In this document: positions 16,047 through 25,149 of the stretch, piece by piece
Numbering within the stretch: position 1 is the first letter of the stretch
How the letters are laid out: the number at the start of each line of letters is the position of its first letter
Assembly (NCBI GenBank): GCA_024233675.1
Contig: JACKPH010000001.1
Span: 62,001 to 126,000 of the forward strand
Reading direction: 5' to 3'
DNA length: 64,000 bases
Source of the DNA: Thermotogae bacterium
GTDB taxonomy: Bacteria > Thermotogota > Thermotogae > Petrotogales > Petrotogaceae
Position numbers and translations under genes: made by a program
The notes under the pieces: model-generated
The model's input: only the letters and a program-made list of their open reading frames with translations
The model's database searches: none
What the model was told of the DNA's origin: nothing

Positions 16047-17144
16047 AGGTTTTATAGCACCTACAGGACACATTTCCTGACAGCAGAAACATTTTATACA
16101 TGTATTTCTGTTTATTTTTATTCTCCCGTTTTCAGCTTTTAGTGATTTAGGCTGAGAAGGACATATTTTTACACATTCCTGACACATAATGCATTTTTTG
16201 TGATCAAACTGAGGCTTTCTTCCGAAAGTTTTCTTAACAAAATCCGTTAAGGGTTTCGGAACGGGTAATGCTATCATATTAAGTTTTACGGATGCTTTTT
16301 TAAAATCTTTTATACTGTATTTATCAAAACTGAACCATTCCGGTAATTTTATTTTTTCACTATCCATAACTCCGAGTCCGGATTTTACGCCGTTTATATT
16401 TGTATATATTTTTTCAGGTTTTATACCTATAATTCTGCATGCTGTACTGTCAAGCGCAACAGGATCATAAGAAGCCATTATGAGTCCTATTTTTCTCGGG
16501 CTTCCGTTTCCTGGGCCGTTTCCTTCCATTCCTATTACAGCATCCATTATTGACATAAGCGGTTTAATTGCCGTGTTCAGATCAACAAGCATTTGTGTAA
16601 ACAGTCCCAATTCCGGAAATCTCATATGATATGTCGGTTTAAGTCCTCCCGGTATCATGCCGAAAAGATTTTTTACCGCTCCCGTATAATAAGTCATAGC
16701 ATGTGTTTTCAGTTTCGGAAGAGATATTATATAATCAGCATCTGCAAAAGCTTTTGCAACTTCAAATGATTTTACGAGTTTTCCCTGTGGATTTTCAATT
16801 TTTATTTTATTTTTAAAATCAGCGAGTATTAAATTTTCATCTTCTATAATTTTTTTAATACCTGTTACATTGTAAAGTAAATCCGGAGAACCTATACCTG
16901 AACTATCCCCGACATATATTCTGTCTGTGTACTTTTTCAGATTTTTTACAACAGCTCTTAAAAATTCAGGATTTGTTGTCACTGCTTTTTCAGGTTTTTT
17001 CGGTGAAAGCAGATTAGGTTTTAAAAGTATTTTTTTGTTCTTTAAAAAAGACAGATCTCCCAAACTTTCAAAAATTTTTTTCATGGATAATTCTAATTCT
17101 TCTTCATTGTAGCTTTCACATTTTTCTATAAAAACATCTGACAT
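16023..17144 (-). CDS. DUF362 protein with C-terminal 2x[4Fe-4S] ferredoxin domain
   Basis: A 373-residue protein joining a DUF362 domain (about 1-300; KKILLKPNLLSP, VGDSSGIGSP, SLPKLKTHAMTYYTGAVKN) to a bacterial ferredoxin module with eight cysteines in two clusters (CIMCQECVKICP and CIKCFCCQEMCP). Proteins of this design are common in anaerobes; their reaction is not established, and an electron-transfer role is inferred from the clusters. I chose ATG 17144 (MSDVFIEK), which has GAGGTG upstream; the ATG at 17159 lies in the previous gene's stop region. It forms an operon with the metallo-beta-lactamase-fold gene, the stop and start being 11 bases apart. Confidence 0.9.
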   Translation of the reverse strand: MSDVFIEKCESYNEEELELSMKKIFESLGDLSFLKNKKILLKPNLLSPKKPEKAVTTNPEFLRAVVKNLKKYTDRIYVGDSSGIGSPDLLYNVTGIKKIIEDENLILADFKNKIKIENPQGKLVKSFEVAKAFADADYIISLPKLKTHAMTYYTGAVKNLFGMIPGGLKPTYHMRFPELGLFTQMLVDLNTAIKPLMSIMDAVIGMEGNGPGNGSPRKIGLIMASYDPVALDSTACRIIGIKPEKIYTNINGVKSGLGVMDSEKIKLPEWFSFDKYSIKDFKKASVKLNMIALPVPKPLTDFVKKTFGRKPQFDHKKCIMCQECVKICPSQPKSLKAENGRIKINRNTCIKCFCCQEMCPVGAIKPSRFVGKS

Positions 17145-17155
17145 ATTTATACACC

Positions 17156-17923
17156 TCATATCTGTATTTTTATATTTTCAAATTCAAATATGCCTTCTCC
17201 CTGTTTCAGTCTGTTTTTTTTATTTATTTCATTAAAAGCATTTTCTGTTTCTTTTATTATATCCTTTTCCTGATTATAATCATAATGACCCGGAAAAACT
17301 TTTTTTATTCCTTCTGTATTTGATATTTTAATTACTGATTCACGGTATTTTACAGGATCAGTACTCGGATAAAAAGCATAAAGTGTTCCTTTATATATTA
17401 AATCCCCGGTAAACATATAACCGTTGCTTTCATCAAATATACATATATGTCCAGGTGAATGGCCGGGTGTATGTATTATTCTTAGTTTTCTTCCTATATC
17501 GATTATATCCCCGTCTTTCAGAATTTTTATATCTTTGCTTCTGAATACCCTATAACTTTTAATATCAAATTCAGGAGGAATACTTCCGGTAAAATTTTCA
17601 GGTGTAAGATTTTTTATAACTGCCTGCGGAGGTAAGGGTAAACCGTTTATTATCCATTCTGAATCATCTTCATGAATATAAATATCATTAAAGTATTTAT
17701 GACATCCTATATGATCCCAGTGTGCATGTGTCGTTATTACTTTAACAGGCATATCTGTTAATTTTTTTATTTCCTCTTTTATATTAGCTACTCCGAGTCC
17801 GCTGTCTATAAGAACAGCAGAATCTTTTCCGGTCAGAAGATAACAGTTTGTATTTTCCCAGTGTCCGTTTTCACTTATAACATAAGTATTGTCATCTATT
17901 TTATTAACAGTAAACCATCCCAT
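17156..17923 (-). CDS. Metallo-beta-lactamase-fold hydrolase
   Basis: A 255-residue MBL-fold enzyme. Zinc ligands are in THAHWDHIG (HxHxDH), GHSPGHICIF, TGDLIYKG and GHYD, the order found in glyoxalase-II-like and related thioester or phosphodiester hydrolases. The acidic residues and the late GHYD motif put it in the broad group of uncharacterised MBL hydrolases; the substrate is unknown. It has no signal peptide. It heads a two-gene operon with the DUF362 ferredoxin protein, with a good AGGTGA ribosome site. Confidence 0.9.
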   Translation of the reverse strand: MGWFTVNKIDDNTYVISENGHWENTNCYLLTGKDSAVLIDSGLGVANIKEEIKKLTDMPVKVITTHAHWDHIGCHKYFNDIYIHEDDSEWIINGLPLPPQAVIKNLTPENFTGSIPPEFDIKSYRVFRSKDIKILKDGDIIDIGRKLRIIHTPGHSPGHICIFDESNGYMFTGDLIYKGTLYAFYPSTDPVKYRESVIKISNTEGIKKVFPGHYDYNQEKDIIKETENAFNEINKKNRLKQGEGIFEFENIKIQI

Positions 17924-17956
17924 AAAATCACCTCATTAAATTATAACTCAAATAAA

Positions 17957-17983
17957 TAAAAGACCCTTACGGGTCTTTTATTA
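17957..17983. terminator. Terminator of the first Opp operon
   Basis: AAAGACCC-TTAC-GGGTCTTT stem-loop immediately downstream of the OppF stop (minus strand). Confidence 0.85.
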
Positions 17984-18985
17984 TATTTCTTTATATCTGT
18001 CACATGCAACAAAATGATCATTATTATGTTCAATAAGTTTAGGTTCCGGATTGCTTATACATGAAGGTTTTGCATAAGGACATCTCGGATGGAATCTACA
18101 TCCCTGAGGTATATTTGCCGCAGAAGGAATTTCTCCTTTTATCGGAACTTCCTTAACAATATTTACTTTACCTGATTTAGGTTCACATACGGCAGCTATA
18201 AGAGCTTTTGTATAAGGATGCAGTGAGTTATCTATTATCTGCTCCGGTGTTCCCATTTCAACAACTTTTCCGAGATACATAACAGCTATTCTGTCAGTAA
18301 AATATCTTGCTGTTGAAAGATCATGGGTTATATAAAGATAAGTTAAATCCATTTCATTTTTTAATTCCTTAAGCATATAAAGTATTTCTGCCCTTGTTGA
18401 TAAATCGATCATTGACACCGGTTCATCCATAACAACAAGTTTAGGTGAAAGCATCAGTGACCTTGCTGTTGCTATTCTCTGTCTCTGACCACCGCTTAAC
18501 ATATGAGGATATCTTTCCAGAAATTCCTCAGGCGGTGTTATCTTTACCTTTGAAAGACCGTCTTTCATTTTTTCGAGTCTTTCATCTCTGTCAGCATAAA
18601 GTTTATGTATGAGAAGAGGTTCTTCAAGAACATCTCTTACTTTAAACCTCGGATTCATTGAAGCATAAGGATCCTGAAATATCATCTGTACTTCTTTTCT
18701 GTACTCTAAAAGTCTTTTTTTGTCTACATTTGTTACGTCATTATTTTCAAAAATAAGTTGTCCTGCTGTTGCTTCGTGAAGCTTCATTATCATTTTTGCG
18801 GTTGTTGTTTTACCGCAGCCCGATTCACCTATTAACGCAAATATCTCGCCCTTTTTTATTCCAAAACTAACTCCGTCCACAGCTTTTACAAATTTTCTTT
18901 CTTTCTTAATAACCTGGCTGAAATCTCTTCTCACCGGAAACCATTTTTTCAGATCTTTTACTTCAACTAAGTATTCACTGTTCAT
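17981..18985 (-). CDS. Oligopeptide/oligosaccharide ABC transporter ATPase, OppF type
   Basis: A 334-residue ATPase, the last gene of a five-gene importer operon. Walker A GESGCGKTT, Q-loop MIFQDPYASMNPR, signature LSGGQRQRI, Walker B LVVMDEPVSMIDLS and the H-loop THDLS are intact. The usual ALDVS of OppD/F is MIDLS here. The C-terminal OppD/F extension has the cysteine motif GCRFHPRCPYAKPSC plus a final VAC, which may bind an iron-sulfur cluster in this family. It pairs with the neighbouring OppD-type ATPase to energise the two permeases. It overlaps that gene by 11 bases. Confidence 0.95.
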   Translation of the reverse strand: MNSEYLVEVKDLKKWFPVRRDFSQVIKKERKFVKAVDGVSFGIKKGEIFALIGESGCGKTTTAKMIMKLHEATAGQLIFENNDVTNVDKKRLLEYRKEVQMIFQDPYASMNPRFKVRDVLEEPLLIHKLYADRDERLEKMKDGLSKVKITPPEEFLERYPHMLSGGQRQRIATARSLMLSPKLVVMDEPVSMIDLSTRAEILYMLKELKNEMDLTYLYITHDLSTARYFTDRIAVMYLGKVVEMGTPEQIIDNSLHPYTKALIAAVCEPKSGKVNIVKEVPIKGEIPSAANIPQGCRFHPRCPYAKPSCISNPEPKLIEHNNDHFVACDRYKEI

Positions 18986-19955
18986 TTAAACACCTCCAGC
19001 ATGCTGCAAAGTGATTAGGTTCAATTTCATTAAGAATAGGTTCTTCCTTTTTACATTTTTCCATTGCAACAGGACATCTCGGATGAAATCTACAGCCTGT
19101 AGGTGGTTCAAGTAAATCAGGAGGTGTACCCGGTATAAAAGCAAGTTCCTTAACATTTTCATGAAGTTTAGGAGTTGCTCCCAAAAGTTTTTGTGTATAT
19201 GGATGTGCCGGACCCTGCTCACCGTATATCTGCTGATTTGTACCTACTTCTACTATTTTTCCCGCATACATTACAGCTATTCTGTCAGATACTTCTGCTT
19301 CGGTTGCAAGATCGTGAGTTATAAATATAAAAGAAAGTTTAAGTTTTTCTTTTAAGTCTTTTAAAAGATTTATTATCTGTGCCTGAACAACAACATCAAG
19401 AGCAGTTGTCGGTTCATCACATATTATTACTTCCGGCTCAAGGAAAAGTGCCATTGCAATAGTTACTCTCTGTTTCATTCCGCCTGAAAGTTCATGAGGA
19501 TATCTTTTAAGTATATCTTCGGAAAGTCCTACATATCCGAGATATTTTTTCATTGTTTCCCTGGCTTCTTCTTTTGACATAGGTTTATGAAGCTGAAGTG
19601 TTTCCATCATCTGTCTTTCAATTGTATAAACAGGTGTAAGACAGTTCATAGCCCCCTGAAAAACCATAGCAATTTTCTGCCATCTGACACTTTTTCTCAT
19701 TTCATTTTCTGAAAGAGGCATTATATCTTCACCGTTTATAAGTATTTGCCCTCCTACAATTTTTCCCGGAGGTGACGGCATTTTAAGAAGGGAAAATCCT
19801 GTTGTTGTTTTACCGCATCCTGATTCCCCTACTAAACCGAGTGTTTCTCCCTTTTTTAATTCAAAGGATATATCATCAACTGCTTTTACAACACCTTTAC
19901 TTGTAAAATAATACATTTTTAAATTTTTAACTTCTAAGACTTTTTCCATATTCAT
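18975..19955 (-). CDS. ABC transporter ATPase, OppD type
   Basis: A 326-residue nucleotide-binding subunit of the same importer. Walker A GESGCGKTT, MVFQGAMNCLTPVY (Q-loop region), signature LSGGMKQRV, Walker B VIICDEPTTALDVV, THDLATEAE. The C-terminal domain holds GCRFHPRCPVAMEKC and AACW, the four-cysteine pattern of the OppD/F group. The start is taken as the ATG at 19955, five bases after AAGG; an in-frame GTG one codon earlier and an ATG two codons later are alternatives. It lies seven bases after the OppC stop. Confidence 0.95.
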   Translation of the reverse strand: MNMEKVLEVKNLKMYYFTSKGVVKAVDDISFELKKGETLGLVGESGCGKTTTGFSLLKMPSPPGKIVGGQILINGEDIMPLSENEMRKSVRWQKIAMVFQGAMNCLTPVYTIERQMMETLQLHKPMSKEEARETMKKYLGYVGLSEDILKRYPHELSGGMKQRVTIAMALFLEPEVIICDEPTTALDVVVQAQIINLLKDLKEKLKLSFIFITHDLATEAEVSDRIAVMYAGKIVEVGTNQQIYGEQGPAHPYTQKLLGATPKLHENVKELAFIPGTPPDLLEPPTGCRFHPRCPVAMEKCKKEEPILNEIEPNHFAACWRCLNEQ

Positions 19956-19962
19956 CACAACC

Positions 19963-21360
19963 TTATCTTGTCTTCAGTTTCGGAAGAAGTATCTTATCCA
20001 TGGCAAATCCTATAAAAGCAAAAGTCATTCCTACAAGTGATATCATAAGTCCAGGCGGAACTACCCACCACCATAATCCCTGTATTACGGCTCCTGCACT
20101 GTTAGCATCCTGAAGTATCTGTCCCCAGGAAGTTATTGAAGGATCTCCCAGACCAAGCATACTTATTGTCGCTTCATAAACAATAGCACTCGGCACGGAA
20201 AGCGCCATACTCGCAAAAGAATACGGTATTAAAAGAGGTATCATATGTTTAAATATTATTCTTGTATTTGATGCTCCTATTGCTTTTGAAGCTTCAATGT
20301 ATGTTTCTTCTTTTATCTGAAGTCCTATACTTCTTACGGTTTTAACAGGTCCTGTCCAGAAGAATACACACATTATTATAATCATAATCCATATGCTTGG
20401 TTTAAAAACCGCTCCTAAAACTATAAGAACAGGCAGAACAGGCATACTTACGAATATTTCATATATTCTCTGAAGAAGTGAATCAGCGAAACCACCGAGA
20501 TACGCACTTATTACACCGTAAATTACACCTATAGCAACAGAAAGTGCTGATGTAAGAAGTCCTATAAGCATAGCCCATTTTACTCCGGCTACTATACCGC
20601 TCCATATATCTCTTTTTGAATTATCTGTTCCCAATATTCCGGAAACAGATCCCGAAACAATAACTCTCGGATTCTCAAGTACGCCGGTCGATCCCGGATT
20701 TAAAATTCTTATTTTTATCTTATAAGTTCCTTTAAGAGGATCATGTGTACTGGCCATATTTTCCTGTACTTTTGAGAATAATATATTGAATCCGTCTATA
20801 CTCTGTTTCGGTATACTTAATGTATTTTCTTTATCAAACTTTGTTGCAAGTTCGTAAGCACCGTTTTTTGAATCATTTGAAAGTGCTATTCTTACGTTTG
20901 AAGGTTTTGAAAAATTATAATTATTTCTTGTTATAGAAACAGTTTCTCCGTCAGGTCTTATTATTTCTGTTATAAATAATAAATTTCCTGTTGCTTCTGT
21001 TCTGAAAATAATATCTCCCGGAGGTCTGTCTGCTTTATAATCGTAATCAAATTCATATTCTGTAATTTTTACCCTGCCGTTATCAGTTACATTTTCTATA
21101 GGTGCAGTAAGAGTTTCACTGCGGGCATATTTTTTTGATGTAAATAAATTAGTCCATACGGGCGGAGCTGATTTTGAATTGTCTTCCCAGTAAGTTATAT
21201 CTCTCCATCTTTTACCTGCTTCCGGGAAAGGACTTATTAAAGGTTCGAATATTATCATTAAAATAAATATTATCAGAAATACAAGTCCGACTACACCGGA
21301 TTTTACTTTTCTGAATTCTGACCAAAATTCGTTCAGTTTATATTTAAGATCCTTAAACAT
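19963..21360 (-). CDS. ABC transporter permease, OppC type, with large extracytoplasmic insertion
   Basis: A 465-residue inner-membrane permease. After TM1 (about 18-39) there is an unusually long hydrophilic region to about residue 245, with beta-rich sequence (GNLLFITEIIRPDGETV, PSNVRIALSND). The normal OppC transport domain follows, with five helices and the coupling EAA loop (EASKAIGASNTRIIFKHMIP). Ordinary OppC proteins have only about 60 residues between TM1 and TM2. The extra domain may contact the equally unusual 827-residue binding protein. ATG at 21360, preceded by GGTGG, lies just past the OppB stop. Confidence 0.93.
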   Translation of the reverse strand: MFKDLKYKLNEFWSEFRKVKSGVVGLVFLIIFILMIIFEPLISPFPEAGKRWRDITYWEDNSKSAPPVWTNLFTSKKYARSETLTAPIENVTDNGRVKITEYEFDYDYKADRPPGDIIFRTEATGNLLFITEIIRPDGETVSITRNNYNFSKPSNVRIALSNDSKNGAYELATKFDKENTLSIPKQSIDGFNILFSKVQENMASTHDPLKGTYKIKIRILNPGSTGVLENPRVIVSGSVSGILGTDNSKRDIWSGIVAGVKWAMLIGLLTSALSVAIGVIYGVISAYLGGFADSLLQRIYEIFVSMPVLPVLIVLGAVFKPSIWIMIIIMCVFFWTGPVKTVRSIGLQIKEETYIEASKAIGASNTRIIFKHMIPLLIPYSFASMALSVPSAIVYEATISMLGLGDPSITSWGQILQDANSAGAVIQGLWWWVVPPGLMISLVGMTFAFIGFAMDKILLPKLKTR

Positions 21361-21361
21361 A

Positions 21362-22399
21362 TCAACCACCTACTTTTATTCTTGGGTCTAAAAATCCGTA
21401 AATAAGGTCAAGTATTACAAGTCCTATCATATATATACCTGTTGTTACTGCAAGATTTCCGATAAGAACAGGTATATCATTTGACTGAACTGCAGACCAG
21501 TAAAGATTACCCATACCTCTCCAGCTAAATATACCTTCAAAAACAAGGTTTCCTCCTATTGAGCCCAAAAGTGACAGAAGCGCCATTGTTATTATAGGAG
21601 GTGCCGAAGTTCTGAGAGTATGTCCGAATAAAATATTTTTTTCCGGAATACCTCTTGCCCTTGCAGACATTATAAAGTCCTCCTGCAATGTTCCCAATAC
21701 TATATTTCTTGTAAGAAACGCATTTCCCCAGAATCCGAGAAGAACCAGCGTAAATACAGGAAGTATGAGATGATAAACATAATCAAGAAAATAAGCAAAC
21801 CCTTCCGGTGTAGGAACAGAGTGCATTCCCCCCGAAGGAAATAGTTTTAATACGTAGGCAAAAAACATAATCATAATCATACCAAGCCACCACGAAGGCA
21901 TTCCGAATACTATCATTGTAGCAACAGATGTTGATTTATCCATTGCGCCTCCGGCTTTCTGGGCTTTTTTAAGTCCTATCCATATACCCAAAATTATTTC
22001 TATTATTATGGCAACGGTAAATAATATAAGTGTTCTCGGCAAAGCTTCAGCAATAATATCTACAACTTTGTCTGATCCTCGGGATGATTTCATATTTGTT
22101 GCTCTTCCGAAATTGAAAGTAACAGTATCGTATGTTCTCCAGAAAACTTTTTCTACATAACTATCATTCATATGATATTTTTTGTAGTAAAATTCAAGTC
22201 TTGATTTTCTGTATTCACCGATATCAATGTTTCTGTTATTTTTACTCATACTGAGAACTTCTGCTTTTACTATTTCATCAATCTGACCTTTTAAGGTTGT
22301 TTCCGCAACTTTGTTAAAAAGAAGGGAAAATATAAATATTATTACTATGAATACTATAATAGCTATGAGTATTCTTTTTAAGGCATATTTCCAATACAT
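21362..22399 (-). CDS. ABC transporter permease, OppB type
   Basis: A 345-residue inner-membrane permease. TM1 (about 9-28) is followed by a moderately enlarged extracytoplasmic loop of about 90 residues, then five helices. The EAA motif appears as MSARARGIPEKNILFGHTLR, and the C-terminus reads LDLIYGFLDPRIKVGG, the classic OppB ending. It forms the channel with the OppC-type subunit. A hairpin stands between it and the upstream binding-protein gene, consistent with lower expression of the membrane parts. Confidence 0.95.
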   Translation of the reverse strand: MYWKYALKRILIAIIVFIVIIFIFSLLFNKVAETTLKGQIDEIVKAEVLSMSKNNRNIDIGEYRKSRLEFYYKKYHMNDSYVEKVFWRTYDTVTFNFGRATNMKSSRGSDKVVDIIAEALPRTLILFTVAIIIEIILGIWIGLKKAQKAGGAMDKSTSVATMIVFGMPSWWLGMIMIMFFAYVLKLFPSGGMHSVPTPEGFAYFLDYVYHLILPVFTLVLLGFWGNAFLTRNIVLGTLQEDFIMSARARGIPEKNILFGHTLRTSAPPIITMALLSLLGSIGGNLVFEGIFSWRGMGNLYWSAVQSNDIPVLIGNLAVTTGIYMIGLVILDLIYGFLDPRIKVGG

Positions 22400-22433
22400 A
22401 ATATCACTCCCACATTCTTTAAGGGTCTATAAA

Positions 22434-22461
22434 ACAGGGGAGAGTATATATTCTCCCCCCT
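22434..22461 (-). terminator. Intercistronic stem-loop between binding protein and permease genes
   Basis: GGGGAGA (22437-22443) and its complement (22452-22458), eight-base AT loop, followed on the minus strand by TGTTTTA. It is a probable partial terminator or mRNA-stabilising hairpin that keeps binding-protein transcript in excess. Confidence 0.65.
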
Positions 22462-22492
22462 TTGCATTAATGATATCTTTTAAAATTTAAAA

Positions 22493-24976
22493 TTAATAGA
22501 ATAATAAAGAACTTGTCTGTGTTGATGTAAATCCGTCAAGTGTTGCTGTAACAATTACTGTATATGTTCCGGGGTTTATATCATAAAGTTCGGTAGCATC
22601 AACATTTACTTTGAAATTACCAGGACTTACAAGTTTTGCGTCAAAAGTTCTTTCTCCCTGATCAGTTGCAATAATAAGTTTTACATCACCTTTTTCTGCA
22701 AGTTCTGATTTTTCGCTCGGGAATTCAACTACAGATGCTTTTATACCAAATTCAAGATCCATACCGCCCATTGCGAATTCAGGTATTTCTATTCTGTCTA
22801 TTCTTAATCTTTCTCTGTAAAGATACTGATTTAAAGAACCCTGTTCTATAGGATAACCGTCTCTGAATGCATCAAGTTCTATGAAATCATTGTCGAAATC
22901 CATTTTTGCTATATAATAAGGACCCATACCTATTACAGGATGTCCGTATTTGTTTATGAAATCCAAAACAAGTTTATAATCAGCAACTGCTTCATCAGGA
23001 GTTACTCTGTCAGCTAATGATGCAGGTACATGTTTCTCAGAAATCATATCCTGAAGTTTTGCTTTTATATCGTCAACACATTCAAGATTTTTAAGATCTA
23101 CTTCTTCAATATCTCCATCCTGTGTAAAACCGTATATTGTACCTGATTCAGAACCTTCTGTAACTAAAAGTGCCAAAGCTTCTGTTAATTCCCAAGGTAC
23201 GGAATAACCGTCTTTACTTGCACCCATTACTTTAGGTGAAAGTATACCTGATATTGCCTGTGTCATTCTGTCAGGCGGGAAGTTATAGTCAAAATATGAT
23301 GTTATTGTATCGTCAGCATTGAATACAAAACCTACATTAACATTTTCAAGAGTATCTTTCCAGTATTCTGCAAAAGAGCTGTCATATTCTTTATCTGAAG
23401 CATCTTCTTTATATGTCCAGTCAGCTGCAAAAGCCTGAGCATAAATTATATCATCCATATTGAAATCTCTTCCGTGATGCCATTTACCCCATTTGTAACC
23501 AGCTGTTGTTGTTGTGAAAGCTTTTACGCCTTCTCCAACCGGTTCCCAGCTTTTTGTTACATGGTTGTAGTTAACTGCATCTGCCGGAACATCAAGTAAT
23601 CCTACAAGATTTCCTTCTGCATCTTTTTCTACTTTGTTATCTGTACTTATTACATAAGCTCTTAAAGGAACTGATTCTCCGAAAGGACTGTTTGTGAATG
23701 TTCTGTCGAATACAAGATCTGTTATGAAACCTGAATAAAGATCTGAGAATCCGTCAGCACCTACAGGATCCCATGTGCTCATGAAAAGTCCGCCTTTTGC
23801 TGCGAACTGAACTGTTCTTAAAATATTATCCTTAACTTTTGCATTTTCTGTTGAAAGTCTGTTAAGTCCGTTACCGAGACCGTAAGGCATTCTTTCTGTA
23901 AATCTGTCTTTATTTGCTACAAAGAATGACATTTCATCTGTTACGAAAATTCTTGTTGCATCCTGAAGACCCAATTCTGTTGCTTTTACAAGACAATCCC
24001 AGTATTCTTCTTCTGTAAGTACTTTTCCTGTGTATGCCTTGTTAGCATAATAATCTGCTTCTTCGTCAACAAAATTCCACCAGCCTTCTGTTGCTCCTCC
24101 TGGCTGGAATCCCCAAAGACTTGTATAATACTGCATTGTTGAGGTATACCACCATACATATGTGTCTCCGCCTCCCCAACCTTCTGTGTAAATATTCCAG
24201 TTATAAAGTGCAGGATCTTCATAATATGCGATATTTGAAGCTTTACTTCTTTCATAAAGAAGTCTTTCAACTTTAATACCTGAAGCTTCTATTAAATCAG
24301 ATACATAATTACCTAATTTAAGTCTTCCTTCAGGATCATCAACTCTTATTATAAATTTTATTGTAACAGGTTCACCGTCAAACATCCAGAACTGATTACC
24401 TTTTACAAGTCTTCCTTTATTTGCAGGATCTTTTGCAGCTTCTGCCATAGCTTCATCAATCATCTGAAAAGCTTTTTCCTGATTTCCTTCAGGTGTAAAC
24501 CCGAATTTATCAGCAACAAGATTTATTTTATAAGCATTAGGCTGTCCTACTGTTGCCTGAGTATATCTTGGCTGTGCGGCACCACTCTGAATTTCATCAA
24601 CAACATATTTTCTGTTGATTAAATAATTAAGTGCAAATCTTACCTGCTGAATAGCCATAGGATTGAAATAAGTCGTATCATTAACAGTAACCTGATACGG
24701 AGCTACGTTAGGTATATTGTTTACAAACAATGCCCAGCTTCCTGCAGGAACTGAGTAAACATCAAGTTTATCCCTTATACTTTTATCCAAACCGTAAAAT
24801 ATTGAACCCGGAACGCTCTGAAGAAAAACATCAGAAACACCTTCTGCAACGTCTCTTGCAGCTATTTCCTCCTGATTCTTAACGGAAAAATAAATTTTGT
24901 CAGGATAACCCCCGTTGACAGCAAATGCTGCTGCTGCAACGATAATAACTAACAAAAAGGTTAAAGCTTTTTTCAT
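22493..24976 (-). CDS. Family-5 solute-binding protein, 827 residues, apparently circularly permuted
   Basis: Exported binding protein of the first Opp-type transporter. The signal peptide is at 1-19 (no lipobox cysteine). The motif order is inverted relative to normal family-5 proteins. It begins with what usually follows GTGPY (DKIYFSV, then AEGVSDVF, residues 26-51), continues with the lobe-II element VRFALNYLINRKYVVDEI (112-129), and only later shows the usual N-terminal elements: WDPVGADG (402-409), HHGRDFNMDDIIYAQA (500-515) and GMGPYYIAK (683-691), ending at RIDRIEIP (725-732). A beta domain (about 745-827, LYDINPGTYTVIVTA) closes the protein. Peptide or oligosaccharide ligand is not decidable. 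AGGAGG precedes the ATG, and the promoter carries a palindrome. Confidence 0.92.
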   Translation of the reverse strand: MKKALTFLLVIIVAAAAFAVNGGYPDKIYFSVKNQEEIAARDVAEGVSDVFLQSVPGSIFYGLDKSIRDKLDVYSVPAGSWALFVNNIPNVAPYQVTVNDTTYFNPMAIQQVRFALNYLINRKYVVDEIQSGAAQPRYTQATVGQPNAYKINLVADKFGFTPEGNQEKAFQMIDEAMAEAAKDPANKGRLVKGNQFWMFDGEPVTIKFIIRVDDPEGRLKLGNYVSDLIEASGIKVERLLYERSKASNIAYYEDPALYNWNIYTEGWGGGDTYVWWYTSTMQYYTSLWGFQPGGATEGWWNFVDEEADYYANKAYTGKVLTEEEYWDCLVKATELGLQDATRIFVTDEMSFFVANKDRFTERMPYGLGNGLNRLSTENAKVKDNILRTVQFAAKGGLFMSTWDPVGADGFSDLYSGFITDLVFDRTFTNSPFGESVPLRAYVISTDNKVEKDAEGNLVGLLDVPADAVNYNHVTKSWEPVGEGVKAFTTTTAGYKWGKWHHGRDFNMDDIIYAQAFAADWTYKEDASDKEYDSSFAEYWKDTLENVNVGFVFNADDTITSYFDYNFPPDRMTQAISGILSPKVMGASKDGYSVPWELTEALALLVTEGSESGTIYGFTQDGDIEEVDLKNLECVDDIKAKLQDMISEKHVPASLADRVTPDEAVADYKLVLDFINKYGHPVIGMGPYYIAKMDFDNDFIELDAFRDGYPIEQGSLNQYLYRERLRIDRIEIPEFAMGGMDLEFGIKASVVEFPSEKSELAEKGDVKLIIATDQGERTFDAKLVSPGNFKVNVDATELYDINPGTYTVIVTATLDGFTSTQTSSLLFY

Positions 24977-25058
24977 TTTCTTTCCTCCTTATCCAATAAC
25001 AATCTTAATAAAACCCAAAATTGAATTAATATTTTCGTAATTTAATTATATAAGCGTT

Positions 25059-25109
25059 AACATATATTATCTAATTACTATTGTCATGTTTTTGTGCAAA
25101 AACCATGAC
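25059..25109 (-). promoter_or_regulatory. Promoter of first Opp operon with overlapping 27-base palindrome
   Basis: On the minus strand ATGACA (25082-25087), 17 bases, TATGTT (25059-25064) forms a promoter about 80 bases before the binding-protein start. A near-perfect inverted repeat (25083-25109; arms GTCATGGTTTTTG / CAAAAACATGAC around a CA centre, one base unpaired) overlaps and extends upstream of the -35 box, the position of a regulator operator. Confidence 0.6.
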
Positions 25110-25120
25110 CGGAAAAATTA

Positions 25121-25149
25121 AAAACCGGACTATAAAACAGTCCGGTTTT
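25121..25149. terminator. Terminator after the LiaG-like gene
   Basis: AAAACCGGACT (25121-25131) and its exact complement (25139-25149) with a seven-base loop, followed by T-rich sequence on the minus strand. Confidence 0.85.

Noticed and set aside
24977..25148. Riboswitch in the leader of the first Opp operon
   Set aside because: The only strong structure is a palindrome that overlaps the promoter upstream of the transcript; the leader itself shows no conserved riboswitch core.
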